64,000 bases of DNA from Planctomycetota bacterium (GTDB taxonomy: Bacteria > Planctomycetota > UBA8742 > UBA2392). The stretch is from assembly GCA_025993795.1 (NCBI GenBank), contig JAMQHL010000049.1, positions 62,001-126,000 on the forward strand, written 5' to 3'. Both the position numbers and the translations under genes were made by a program. Shown piece by piece: positions 51,835 through 60,355 of the stretch (positions within the stretch are counted from its first letter, which is position 1; every line of letters begins with the position of its first letter). The notes beneath the pieces are model-generated. The model had not been told where the DNA came from and did not search any database. It worked only from the letters and a program-made list of their open reading frames with translations.

Positions 51835-54026
51835 CATCGCCGTTACTGGTCAAGTACGCCAAGCGCCGGCCGATCTGGCACTTCATGGCGCTTGGCGCAC
51901 TCCTGATTGCGCTGTATCTGGCTTTCTTTGCCGTTGACCCGCACGACTTCAATCTGCTCGATTTCGACGGCGACGTTTGGGACTTCTCAAGCTTCACGGA
52001 CCCCGAACGCTTCGACGCAGCCACGCGCCGCCTGGGCGACTTCATTGCCTCGTTCTCGCGGCCTGACTTCAGCAGCGACTTCCTCAGCCGCGGCTGGGAA
52101 CTTACGTGGCAGACGCTTTCTGCCGCGCTGTTGGCGGTAGCGATCGGCATTGTGTTCGGGTACCTGCTGGCGCTGGGGGCTGCACGCAGCGTTTCAGTAG
52201 GCGAAGAACGCGGGCCACGCTGGCTGCGCTGGTTTCCGTTGCGAAGACCTGCTGCTCTGGTGTGTTCGGCCTGTCGGCTTGTGCTGGACGTGTTGCGTGC
52301 GGTGCCGGACTTTGCCTGGGCGGTGCTTCTTGTTCCGCTGCTCGGCATTGGCCCGATGACGGGCATGCTGGCCCTGGCAATCAGCACGACCGGCATTCTG
52401 GGTAAGATCTACAGCGAGATCTGGGACAGCGCAGACCCCAGGCTGTACGAAAACGTACGCGCCACCGGTGCCGGGCGTTTTCGCGTGTTCCTTTACGGCA
52501 TACGGCCACTGACGCAGCGCAGCATGCTCAGCTACACGCTGATGCGCAGCGAATGCGCAATCCGCAATGCTGCGGTGATCGGCGCAATTGGCGGCGGCGG
52601 CGTGGGAGCTGAGATCAAGCTGCGGCTTGACTACGGCGAGTATGACCGCGTAGCAACCATGGTGCTGTTCACGCTTGCCCTTACGCTGCTTGCCGACGTT
52701 GCCGCAAATTTCATCCGGCGCCAGCTTCGCACGGACCCCAATCACCCGCGTGCCGTACGCAACCAGTCGTTTCGTGCACAGGTGACTCGAAAGTGGATCG
52801 GCGTCGGGTTTGCACTCAGTGCCGTGGCATGGTCTGCGTGGTACCAGTTGCAGCCACACCCGTTGACGGTCCAGGAACCTCAGCTTCAGCGACTGATCGC
52901 CCTGTTTGAGCCCAAGGGCTGGGAACACATGGCGTTTTTCAAGGACCTGCTGAAGCCCGACCTTGACTGGACCAGCGTGGACACTGAGTCAAGCGACGTG
53001 CGCAGCCACTTCATTGCACGCAAGGAACTTGTGATTGAGAAGTCCGATGACCGCGCGGAATTTCTGGCGCGCGTGAGGGGTCTGCGCCTGGCGCTGGGCC
53101 CGCCCGACCTCGACGCGAGCAATCGCATACCGCGCAAAGTACTTGAGCAGGAAGGCGGTGCGCCTGTCGCCGACCTGTTCAGCGAGGTGATCGAAACGGG
53201 CAGCGACGCAGAGACGTTTCGCGCCCTGGCCGAAGGCCGGGCCGACATTGGCGCTATTGAGTGGGAGTCATGGGGCGCGGCACGAAATGACAAACAGGTG
53301 TTTGCCTGGCGCAAGCACAGCGCGCTGGCATTCACGACGCTGCGCTACGAGGGGACCAAGATTGAGCCCGGGCCACTGCAAGTTGCGGTAAAAAGCGCCA
53401 CGATACCGGTGGCGATGGCACTTGTCGGCACGCTGCTGGGTGTGCTGGGCGCAATGCTGCTGTGTTACCCGCACTCGGTTGCGTTTCAGCTTGAGTCGCA
53501 CCGGTTCACGGGCGAGACGCCTGCGCTGTGGCAGACCGCGTTGCGTTGGCTGCAGGCTGTGCTCTCGCGACTGGTTGCCGTGACCTCGCGTGCGATCCCC
53601 GAAGTGATGTGGGCCATGTTCTTCATGGCGTTCTTCGGCATGGGGGTCGTGGCGGGCGCTTTTGCCATTGCCGTACACACCATGGGGTTGCTGACGCGGG
53701 TGTTCGGCGAATCGGTGGACAACATTCCGTATCGGCGCTTTGAGCAAGGGTTTGCGGGCAGCCGGGTGGCATGCTTTGGTTACACAGCCGTGCCGACGAG
53801 CTGGCGGGACTGGATGACGTACAGCTTTTTCCAGTTCGAAAGCAACGTACGAATCGGCGTTGTGCTGGGCATTATTGGCAGCGCGGGCCTGGGCTTTGTC
53901 TTCAGTTTCAACTTTGAGCACTTCCGCTACGAGCGCGCGAGTACAGACCTGATCGTCATCATCTTGCTGACAGTCGTAATCGACCGCCTGTCGCGCGTCC
54001 TGAAGCTGACGCGGGTTGCGACCTGA
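51831..54026 (+). CDS. Fused double permease with an embedded binding-protein-like segment
   Basis: A 731-residue PhnE-type protein. The first permease unit is at about 85-305 (EAA-loop-like ENVRATGAGRFRVFLYGIRP), the second at about 510-731 (SVDNIPYRRFEQGFAGSRVA). After a membrane segment at about 322-342, residues 343-505 are hydrophilic. Residues 391-490 align with the second lobe of the upstream binding protein: HFIARKELVIEK, LGPPDLDASNRIPRKVLEQE, TFRALAEGRADIGAIEWESW against YFIANRNAKIGK, FGSKSSTSGHVMPRHFFHEQ, TLRNVADGTADIGAMNYKNW. So the one chain carries permease, binding-lobe-like segment, permease. It overlaps the ATPase gene start-stop. Confidence 0.85.
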   Translation: MTSPLLVKYAKRRPIWHFMALGALLIALYLAFFAVDPHDFNLLDFDGDVWDFSSFTDPERFDAATRRLGDFIASFSRPDFSSDFLSRGWELTWQTLSAALLAVAIGIVFGYLLALGAARSVSVGEERGPRWLRWFPLRRPAALVCSACRLVLDVLRAVPDFAWAVLLVPLLGIGPMTGMLALAISTTGILGKIYSEIWDSADPRLYENVRATGAGRFRVFLYGIRPLTQRSMLSYTLMRSECAIRNAAVIGAIGGGGVGAEIKLRLDYGEYDRVATMVLFTLALTLLADVAANFIRRQLRTDPNHPRAVRNQSFRAQVTRKWIGVGFALSAVAWSAWYQLQPHPLTVQEPQLQRLIALFEPKGWEHMAFFKDLLKPDLDWTSVDTESSDVRSHFIARKELVIEKSDDRAEFLARVRGLRLALGPPDLDASNRIPRKVLEQEGGAPVADLFSEVIETGSDAETFRALAEGRADIGAIEWESWGAARNDKQVFAWRKHSALAFTTLRYEGTKIEPGPLQVAVKSATIPVAMALVGTLLGVLGAMLLCYPHSVAFQLESHRFTGETPALWQTALRWLQAVLSRLVAVTSRAIPEVMWAMFFMAFFGMGVVAGAFAIAVHTMGLLTRVFGESVDNIPYRRFEQGFAGSRVACFGYTAVPTSWRDWMTYSFFQFESNVRIGVVLGIIGSAGLGFVFSFNFEHFRYERASTDLIVIILLTVVIDRLSRVLKLTRVAT

Positions 54027-54032
54027 CGCCGC

Positions 54033-56738
54033 TCAACCCGTGTTCAGCAGGCCGCGAGCGATGCCCTTGACGGTCGTGAACAGCGCGCGCTCAAGCCCCG
54101 TGTCTTCGCGGCCGCCGGCCCGCCATTGTTCCAGCAGATCAATCTGCGTCAGGCTCATGGGGTCGATGTATGGGTTGCGCAACCGGATTGCCCGCGCAAG
54201 CCACGGCTCATGCTCGAGCAGTTGCGTCTGGCCGCGCACTTCAAGCACGGCATCTCGCGTGGATTCAAACGCGGCCTTGAGCTCGCCGAACAGTTCGCCT
54301 GCCGCCGCGTCTGCCAGCGCGGCGTAGCGCGTCGCGATTCCTAGGTCAGCCTTTGCCATCACCATCTCAACGTCCGAAAGCAGCACGCGCAGCACCGGCC
54401 AGTCCCGCGCCGCTGCCTGCACACCGGCCAGCGTGTGCTTGTCGATCGCCGCGCGCAGGCCGTGGCCCATGCCGTACCATCCCGGCAGCGTCAGCCGCGA
54501 CTGCGTCCAGGCAAACACCCACGGTATCGCGCGCAGGTCGCCAATGCCTTTCTGTGCGCGGCGCGAGGGTGGCCGCGACCCGATGTGCATGCGTGAGATT
54601 ACGTCTACCGGCGTGGCAGACTGGAAATAGGCAAACAATCGCGGATCGTCATGCACCAGCGCGCGGTAGGCCCGCCGCGACTCGTCGGCCAGTGTCTGCA
54701 TGATCGCGCACCACTGTGGCCCCGGTGCCGGCAGGCGGGGCTCGCGCATTGAAAAACCAAGCACCGCGCCTGCCATCACCTCAAGCGTGCGTTGTGCAAT
54801 GCCACGCAACCCGTATCGCGAGTGAATGATCTCGCCCTGCTCGGTCACGCGCAGCCGGTGGCGCACGCTGCCCGGGGGTTGCGCGGGAATGGCTTCCGTT
54901 ACCTTGGTGCCGCCGCGACTGACGGTGCCGCCGCGCCCGTGAAACAGTACCAGTTGGACGCCGGCGCGGTCGGCGCATGCAACAAGCTGCTCTTGCGCAC
55001 GGTACAGCGCCCAGCGCGCCGCGCCGATGCTGGAGTCTTTGCCGCTGTCGGAATATCCGAGCATGACGTGCTGCACGTTGCCGCGTGCCGCGAGGTGCCG
55101 GCGATATTCGGCGTTGGCCAGCACCGCCTCAAGCGTGCTACTGGCCTGCTGAAGATCGGCTACGGTCTCAAACAGCGGCGCCACGTCCAGCGGCACGTGT
55201 GCGCCGTCTGTCAAACCGGCTTGGCGCGCCAGATACAGTACCGCCAGCATGTCGTCGGGCGCTTGCGCCATGCTGATGATGTAGGGGCCGATTGCATCCG
55301 CCCCGTGCATGCGGCGTGCGCGTGCGATGGCTTTGAATACGTCCATCGTGGACTGTGCCTGCGGTGACTCGGCCGGCAGGCCGGGCTGTGTCAGCGCAGC
55401 CGAAAGCGCAGCCGAAAGCGCAGCCGAAAGCGCAGCCGTGCGTTGTTCAGCGTGTCGCTCGCTGAACAGCTCATCGCCCAGCAGCTCTGCGCAGCAGTGG
55501 CGATGCACCTCGCTGTCCTGCCGCACATCCAGCGTGGCAAAAAAGAACTGAAACGTCTGAATGCGGCGGCCAAAGCGCAGCAGATGGTGCAACCCGGCAT
55601 GCGCACCCTTGTTGTCGGCAACGCTTTGAGTGATCAACGCGACGTCAGCGAGCAACTCGTTGGCTGAACCGTACGGGTGGCGGCCGTCACGTCTGGTCGC
55701 GCGCAACTTGGCAATCATGCAATGCAGCATCACGCGGTAGGGCATCTCGCGGTGCCGTGCGGGCGCGCGGTCGAGTTCACGCGAGAACTGCGTCGACAGC
55801 TCGCGCTTGCGTTGCAGCAACGGTGCGCTGAACGATGCCCGGGATTCGCTTTGGCTGAGGCGGTCGGCAAGCTCCTGCGCTTCTTGCATGTAGAGCTGCA
55901 AAATCGCGTCGCGTTGGCGCTGCAATGTGTGCTCAATGGTGGTGGCATTGACGTTGGGGTTGCCATCCATGTCGCCGCCCACCCAACTGCCAAAACGCAG
56001 CAGTGCCGGACAATCCAGGGCCTCGCCGAAAGTGGCCTGGAAGGCGGACTCCAGCGATTCCATGAAGCTGGGTACGATTCGATAAATCACCTGCGACAGA
56101 TAGAACAGCACATGGCCGGTTTCGTCATCCAGGGTCGGTCGTTCGCGAAAGTGTTCTTCGGTCTGCCAACTGGCGTGCACCTCTTCGGTGATGCGGTCCC
56201 AGGCGCGCCGCTCTTCGGCAGGGGTCAGCGCGCCGGGTTCAATGCGGTCAACCAGCGCTCGGGCAATGCGCTGCTGCTTGGTCAGCAGCGTGCGGCGAAC
56301 AGCCTCGGTCGGGTGTGCAGTGAACACCGGGCGCAACGCCAGATGCGAAAGTGCTTCGCGAACCTGCGCGCGTGTAAAGCCCTGGGCCTTGAGGGCGCCA
56401 AGCACGTCCAGAGGGCTGTTGGGCTGGATACCGCTGTGCTCATAGGCGCGGCGCCGCCGGATGCGATGAATCTGCTCGCCCATGTTGACCGCGCCGAAAT
56501 ATGCCGAAAACGCGCGCACCAGTTTCTCAAGAGTTGACAGGTCAAGACTGGAGGTGCCGGCCTGCAATGTTGCCGCGCCATCGCCCTGCCGCGCTCGCTG
56601 TGAGGCAAGACGCGTAGATTCGACCAAGTCAAAGAAGGCGTCGCCCTCCTGCTGTCGCAGCATGTCACCGACGATGGCGCCAAGGCGGCGAACATCGTCG
56701 CGCAGCGGGTCAGTCTTAGCATCGGGATCAGTTGGCAT
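54033..56738 (-). CDS. ppc: Phosphoenolpyruvate carboxylase
   Basis: A 901-residue PEPC. Catalytic motifs are VFTAHPTEAVRRTLL (His), GYSDSGKDSSIGAARWALY, FHGRGGTVSRGG and IPWVFAWTQSRLTLPGWYGM; it ends RNPYIDPMSLTQIDLLEQWR and a near C-terminal KGIARGLLNTG. It makes oxaloacetate from PEP and bicarbonate for anaplerosis. A 12-base tandem repeat (55393-55438) gives SAALSAALSAAL in a loop region. It ends six bases from the opposite permease gene. Confidence 0.97.
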   Translation of the reverse strand: MPTDPDAKTDPLRDDVRRLGAIVGDMLRQQEGDAFFDLVESTRLASQRARQGDGAATLQAGTSSLDLSTLEKLVRAFSAYFGAVNMGEQIHRIRRRRAYEHSGIQPNSPLDVLGALKAQGFTRAQVREALSHLALRPVFTAHPTEAVRRTLLTKQQRIARALVDRIEPGALTPAEERRAWDRITEEVHASWQTEEHFRERPTLDDETGHVLFYLSQVIYRIVPSFMESLESAFQATFGEALDCPALLRFGSWVGGDMDGNPNVNATTIEHTLQRQRDAILQLYMQEAQELADRLSQSESRASFSAPLLQRKRELSTQFSRELDRAPARHREMPYRVMLHCMIAKLRATRRDGRHPYGSANELLADVALITQSVADNKGAHAGLHHLLRFGRRIQTFQFFFATLDVRQDSEVHRHCCAELLGDELFSERHAEQRTAALSAALSAALSAALTQPGLPAESPQAQSTMDVFKAIARARRMHGADAIGPYIISMAQAPDDMLAVLYLARQAGLTDGAHVPLDVAPLFETVADLQQASSTLEAVLANAEYRRHLAARGNVQHVMLGYSDSGKDSSIGAARWALYRAQEQLVACADRAGVQLVLFHGRGGTVSRGGTKVTEAIPAQPPGSVRHRLRVTEQGEIIHSRYGLRGIAQRTLEVMAGAVLGFSMREPRLPAPGPQWCAIMQTLADESRRAYRALVHDDPRLFAYFQSATPVDVISRMHIGSRPPSRRAQKGIGDLRAIPWVFAWTQSRLTLPGWYGMGHGLRAAIDKHTLAGVQAAARDWPVLRVLLSDVEMVMAKADLGIATRYAALADAAAGELFGELKAAFESTRDAVLEVRGQTQLLEHEPWLARAIRLRNPYIDPMSLTQIDLLEQWRAGGREDTGLERALFTTVKGIARGLLNTG
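55393..55438 (-). repeat. 12-base tandem repeat inside ppc
   Basis: AGCGCAGCCGAA occurs as three full copies and one partial copy on the plus strand, giving repeated Ser-Ala-Ala-Leu in PEPC. The unit keeps frame. Confidence 0.9.
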
Positions 56739-56806
56739 GGGTCACTTCAGGCGACAGAGATACTCGGAACCCACTCGCAACGGTTCAGGATTTACGTCAA
56801 AGAGCC

Positions 56807-56899
56807 TGGCGGGAGCACATGGGAATCGAACCCACCTGACACTTGCGCGTCACTACGGTTTTGAAGACCGAGAGGCCCACCAGGCGCCTTTCTGCTCCC
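56807..56899 (-). tRNA. selC: tRNA-Sec(TCA), selenocysteine
   Basis: A 93-base tRNA with encoded CCA. The anticodon arm is CGGTCTTCAAAACCG (anticodon TCA), with a long variable arm (GTGACGCGCAAGTGTCA-type pairing), an extended acceptor (GGGAGCAG against GTGCTCCC, the eighth pair being G-G) and T-arm GTGGGTTCGATTCCCAT. Opposable UCA, extra-long acceptor and long extra arm identify tRNA-Sec. It lies downstream of the selA-glycosyltransferase pair and decodes UGA with SelB. Confidence 0.96.
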
Positions 56900-56956
56900 G
56901 TGCTGTCATTTATACCTATCCCGAGGCCGGGTTGTAGAGCGCTCCCGCGTTCCTAC

Positions 56957-57622
56957 TTACCTCCCACGCTGCCGCCACAACTGCCGCAGAAACGCAAAGC
57001 CATACCTGAGCAAACGGTTCTTGCTGCGACCCTTGCCCCTTGGGTAGTAATGGATGCCGACTTCTTTCACTTTCGCATTCTTCTTCCCGGCCCATGCAAG
57101 CAATGCCGGCTGTACCTCAAAGTAGCGCGCGGTGATCTGCGCGTCGGCGAACACCTCCCTGCGATACAGCCGAAACCCGCTGCTCACGTCACGCACGGGC
57201 AAGAGGGCAATCGTGGCAAACATGCCGGCAAGCATGCGCGACAGAAAGCGCCGAAACGCGCTGCCATCGCTGCCGCCACCGGCGGCATAGCGCGAGCCGA
57301 CAACCAGGTCGGCGCCCTGCCTTGTGTCCCACAATTTGCGCGCGTCTTCGGCGCGGTGACTGCCGTCAGCGTCCATTACCAGCACCCATTCGCTGCCGGC
57401 TTGACGCATGCCCTGCATCAAGCTGTCAGCATATCCGCCGGTGTTGACGATGACGGTAGCGCCTTCGGCGTGCGCCTGTTGCCTCGTGTCGTCTTTGCTG
57501 TCGCCATCGACCACAAGAAATGCGGGCGCAGGCAGCACATCGCGCAGGGCGCGAATCAGCGGGCCGATGTTGCCGGCTTCATTGATCGTGGGCAGGACGA
57601 CGGTCAACTCAGGCACGGTCAA
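56957..57622 (-). CDS. Family 2 glycosyltransferase
   Basis: A 221-residue GT-A enzyme of the dolichol-phosphate-mannose-synthase-like type: LTVVLPTINEAGNIGPLIRA, VVDGDSKDDT, the DxD-type VLVMDADGSHRAED, VVGSRYAAGGG and RDVSSGFRLYRREVF. It lacks C-terminal membrane helices, so it is the soluble type. The TTG start overlaps the selA stop (TTGA), so it is coupled to selA. A direct role with selenium is not known; the pairing may be incidental. It may modify a lipid or protein glycan. Confidence 0.88.
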   Translation of the reverse strand: MTVPELTVVLPTINEAGNIGPLIRALRDVLPAPAFLVVDGDSKDDTRQQAHAEGATVIVNTGGYADSLMQGMRQAGSEWVLVMDADGSHRAEDARKLWDTRQGADLVVGSRYAAGGGSDGSAFRRFLSRMLAGMFATIALLPVRDVSSGFRLYRREVFADAQITARYFEVQPALLAWAGKKNAKVKEVGIHYYPRGKGRSKNRLLRYGFAFLRQLWRQRGR

Positions 57623-59025
57623 GCCTGCCTGGCGGATGCAATAGCTGCAACCAGCTCTGCATCCTGGCCGGGCAGCAGTGTTCGGGGGTCAAAGACCAGG
57701 GCGTCGTTCTCGATACGGCAGAACACGCTGGGTGTGCCCATGCGCAGACGTTTTGCAGCTGCGTCGGGCGAGCCGCCAAGCTTGTCGATCACGAGCACGG
57801 TCGTCGGCAACTCTTCGCCGGGGGTGGAGCCGCCGCCGATCTGGCTTGTGCTTTCCTGCAACGTCGCAGTTACGCCATGCTTGGCAAGCCGCCTGGCAAT
57901 GCTTCGCGCGAGCTTGGCCACCTGTGCAGCCGGGCGCGCGATCGCCGCCAGTGTGGGCACAGACTGCGTTGCAGTTGACGTGTCAAGATACAGCTTCAGA
58001 GTGTGCTCAAGCAGGCTCAGCGTAACTTTGTCGCAGCGCATCATCCGGAACAGCGCGTTTTTCTTGATCTTGTCGATCAGCCCCTTGCGCCCCACGATCA
58101 TGCCTGCCTGCGGGCCGCCGAACAGCTTGTCGCCGCTGAAGCAGACAAGATCGGCGCCGGTTGCCACCAGTTCAGGTACCGTCGGCTCGCGCGTGATGCC
58201 CCACGGCTTCAGGTCAACAATGCTGCCTGCGCCCAGGTCATACACAACCGGAATGTTGCGGCGCCGCCCCACTTCGACAAGCTCCTCCAGCGATGCCTCT
58301 TCGGTAAACCCGACAATCGCGTAGTTGCTGGTGTGTACTTTCAGCAGCATTGCCGTGCTGTCGCTGATCGCGTCTTCATAGTCTTTGGGCTTGGTCTTGT
58401 TGGTGCAACCGACCTCAACCAGGTGGCAGCCGGCTTTGCGCATCACGTCAGGCATGCGATAGCTGCCGCCGATTTCGACCATATGGGCACGCGAGCAGAC
58501 AACGTCCGCGCCATCGGCCAGGGCGTTCAGGATGATCATGGTTGCCGCGGCGTTGTTGTTCACGACGGTGGCGGCTTCGGCCCCGGTGATTTTTTCAATC
58601 AGCGCGTTCACAAGCTTGTCGCGGTCGCTGCGCTTGCCGCTGGCGCGATCAAGCTCGAGACACGAGTACCCGGCGGCTTCGCGCATCGCGGCTTCGACGG
58701 CAGCGGGCGCCAGCGGCGCGCGCCCGAGCGAAGTGTGCAGGATGACGCCCGTGGCGTTGATGACCCGGCACTGGATCGGCCCCATTAACCGCGCAAGCCG
58801 TTGGCCCACGCGCACGGCCAGCACTTCGGGCGTAAGCTCGGACAGGAACACATGTTTGTCTTCACGAATTCCGTGGCGCAACTCATCGAGCGCAAGGCGG
58901 GTTTCACCCGTTGCGAGGTCACGGCCGTGGGCTTCAAGAAGGCCCGCAAAGGCAGCATGGCCGAGCAGGGCGTCCAGCTTGGGCAGGTCTCGCGGCGTGG
59001 CGATGTTGGATGCGGTCTTGGTCAC
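57619..59025 (-). CDS. selA: L-seryl-tRNA(Sec) selenium transferase
   Basis: A 468-residue PLP enzyme. The PLP lysine is Lys300 in CFSGDKLFGGPQAGMIVG. Other marks are CRVINATGVILHTSLGRAPL, EAAGYSCLELDRASGKRSDR and NNNAAATMIILNALA. It converts Ser-tRNA(Sec) to Sec-tRNA(Sec) using selenophosphate. The start is GTG 59025 (MTKTASNIATPRD); the start signal is weak. It lies downstream of two selenoprotein genes and upstream of a glycosyltransferase and tRNA-Sec. selB and selD are outside the window. Confidence 0.97.
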   Translation of the reverse strand: MTKTASNIATPRDLPKLDALLGHAAFAGLLEAHGRDLATGETRLALDELRHGIREDKHVFLSELTPEVLAVRVGQRLARLMGPIQCRVINATGVILHTSLGRAPLAPAAVEAAMREAAGYSCLELDRASGKRSDRDKLVNALIEKITGAEAATVVNNNAAATMIILNALADGADVVCSRAHMVEIGGSYRMPDVMRKAGCHLVEVGCTNKTKPKDYEDAISDSTAMLLKVHTSNYAIVGFTEEASLEELVEVGRRRNIPVVYDLGAGSIVDLKPWGITREPTVPELVATGADLVCFSGDKLFGGPQAGMIVGRKGLIDKIKKNALFRMMRCDKVTLSLLEHTLKLYLDTSTATQSVPTLAAIARPAAQVAKLARSIARRLAKHGVTATLQESTSQIGGGSTPGEELPTTVLVIDKLGGSPDAAAKRLRMGTPSVFCRIENDALVFDPRTLLPGQDAELVAAIASARQA

Positions 59026-59150
59026 GGCAACAGTCTAGCAGTCAACGGCAGCCCCACCAACTGACTGGGCCCAAGCATCTTGCCTGTTGATGCGAGCTGG
59101 CACGTCTACCGTCCCTTACAGCCAACGGCTGAGTCCTTGCGAAATGCGAA

Positions 59151-59172
59151 GCGGCGGCCTTTCGGCCGCCGC
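59151..59172 (-). terminator. Hairpin after the first selenoprotein gene
   Basis: GCGGCGGCC and GGCCGCCGC form a perfect 9-bp stem with a 4-base loop, 23 bases after the stop at 59196 on the minus strand. TTCGCATTT follows. It may separate the selenoprotein gene from selA. Confidence 0.7.
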
Positions 59173-59195
59173 TCTTGTTGCGTGGTTCCACCAGT

Positions 59196-60119
59196 CTAGC
59201 TGGCGCTCTTGATGGCCTCGTCGATTTCCTTCTCGAGGTCAGTCTTCTTGAACTCTTTGGCCAGGTTCTTGAGGCCCGCGGTGTCCTTCTTCTCGGCAAG
59301 CGTCTTCATCTCTTCGCGCGCTTCGTCGAGAATCTTGTGGTACAGCCGAATGGTCTCTTCCTGCGCCGCAAGGCCGACGATGCCTGCCTTGAAGTTCTTC
59401 AGGATGTTGCTCAACGCGCCTTTCCGGTCGGCCTTTTCGTGGGCCGCAGTGGCCTTGTCGAGAGTGCTCTGCAGCTTGGCGTTGTCCTTTTCCGAGGCTT
59501 CCTTGACCTTGTCGACCATGGACTCGAGCGACTTGGCGGACGGCGCCGAGTAAAGGCGATTGTGCTCGTTCCCGTAGCTGTCGGTGACCAGGATGGTGCT
59601 CTGGCCGACCTTGATTCCATAGTCGCGGGCCGGGTTGTCGCTCAGCAACTTGCTGGTCGGCACAGTGCTTTCCGTAGCCCAGGGCGACTTCTCGCGGTCA
59701 GCGTTGTATGGAAGCTTCAGGAAAAGCGCTGAGGACTTGCTGAGGTCAGCGATTTCCTTGCCCGAGAAGCTGGCGTCCGACTCATTTTCAGAGGGGAACC
59801 AGATCACCAGGGGACGACCCTCGCGCGCTGCGCTTTCAAGCGCATCGGTGGATGGCCGCTGCCATGACGGAAGTTCTTCGGGTTTGACTGTGGGGCCGGC
59901 TGGACGGGCTGCGCCACCGCCACCACCCTGTCGATCAACACGACCGACGGTCTTTCCGCTACCAGATGCGCCCGTACCCGGGCCGCTGGAAGCTCCACCT
60001 GAGGAGGCACCGCCCCCTCCGCCACCGCCACATCACTGTGCTGCAAGCGGCTGCGCGATGATGCCGGTGAGCACGAATGCCCCAGCCGCCGCGAGCGCCA
60101 TAATATTGAAACGCTTCAT
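59196..60119 (-). CDS. Putative exported selenoprotein, Sec-Cys form (TGA at codon 29)
   Basis: Reading from ATG 60119 (GGAGGAG six bases upstream) through TGA 60033-60035 gives 307 residues: signal MKRFNIMALAAAGAFVLTGI, conserved IAQPLAAQ, then Sec29-Cys30 (TGA TGT), then a Gly/Ser-rich linker (31-75) and a domain from about 75. That domain has RPLVIWFP, ALFLKLPYNADREKSPW, VPTSKLLS and VTDSYGNE, resembling a thioredoxin fold without CxxC, followed by a charged helical C-terminus. It is paralogous to the next gene upstream. Nearby selA and tRNA-Sec support Sec. A conventional reading would start at 59807 and lack signal and linker. Confidence 0.85.
60003..60020 (-). promoter_or_regulatory. 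SECIS-like hairpin of the Sec-Cys gene
   Basis: GGAGG/CCTCC stem with loop GGGCGGTG begins 12 bases after TGA; the loop starts 17 bases after it, within the usual 16-37-base window for bacterial SECIS loops. The loop begins with G as expected. The surrounding Gly codons make the stem GC-rich, so specificity is uncertain. Confidence 0.5.
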
Positions 60120-60288
60120 CGAATCTCCTCCAGATTGAGGTCAAACCCAGCACCTGTGTTCTAGTGGAACAGCCTAGCACTTAGTTACAGGTCAAACGAC
60201 AAATTCACGGATCTTGTTCGACACAGCCGTCCTGTATGACAAAGTGATGACAAATGGCTGTGGCTCTCAAAGAGCTGAAGAACGCAAG

Positions 60289-60312
60289 AGGGGCGGCCCG
60301 AAGGCCGCCCCT
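60289..60312 (-). terminator. Terminator after the Sec-Sec gene
   Basis: AGGGGCGGCC and GGCCGCCCCT form a perfect 10-bp stem with a 4-base loop, 43 bases after the stop at 60356, followed on the minus strand by CTTGCGTTCTT. Confidence 0.7.
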
Positions 60313-60355
60313 TAGTCATGTTGCGATGGAAATCCATCCAGCATTGGCTGAACAG

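Noticed and set aside
50008-54026. Phosphonate uptake and use locus
   Set aside because: No phosphonate lyase or phosphonatase genes are nearby, and the binding-protein motifs fit the putative selenate subgroup better. Substrate remains unproven.
55393-55438. CRISPR-like repeats
   Set aside because: The 12-base units are contiguous, have no spacers and lie in frame inside ppc.
59196-59807. Short stand-alone protein starting at 59807
   Set aside because: It would lack signal peptide and linker. The frame is open upstream to a TGA at 60033 with coding on both sides, a good ribosome-binding site at 60119 and a paralogue with the same layout, so the readthrough gene is preferred.
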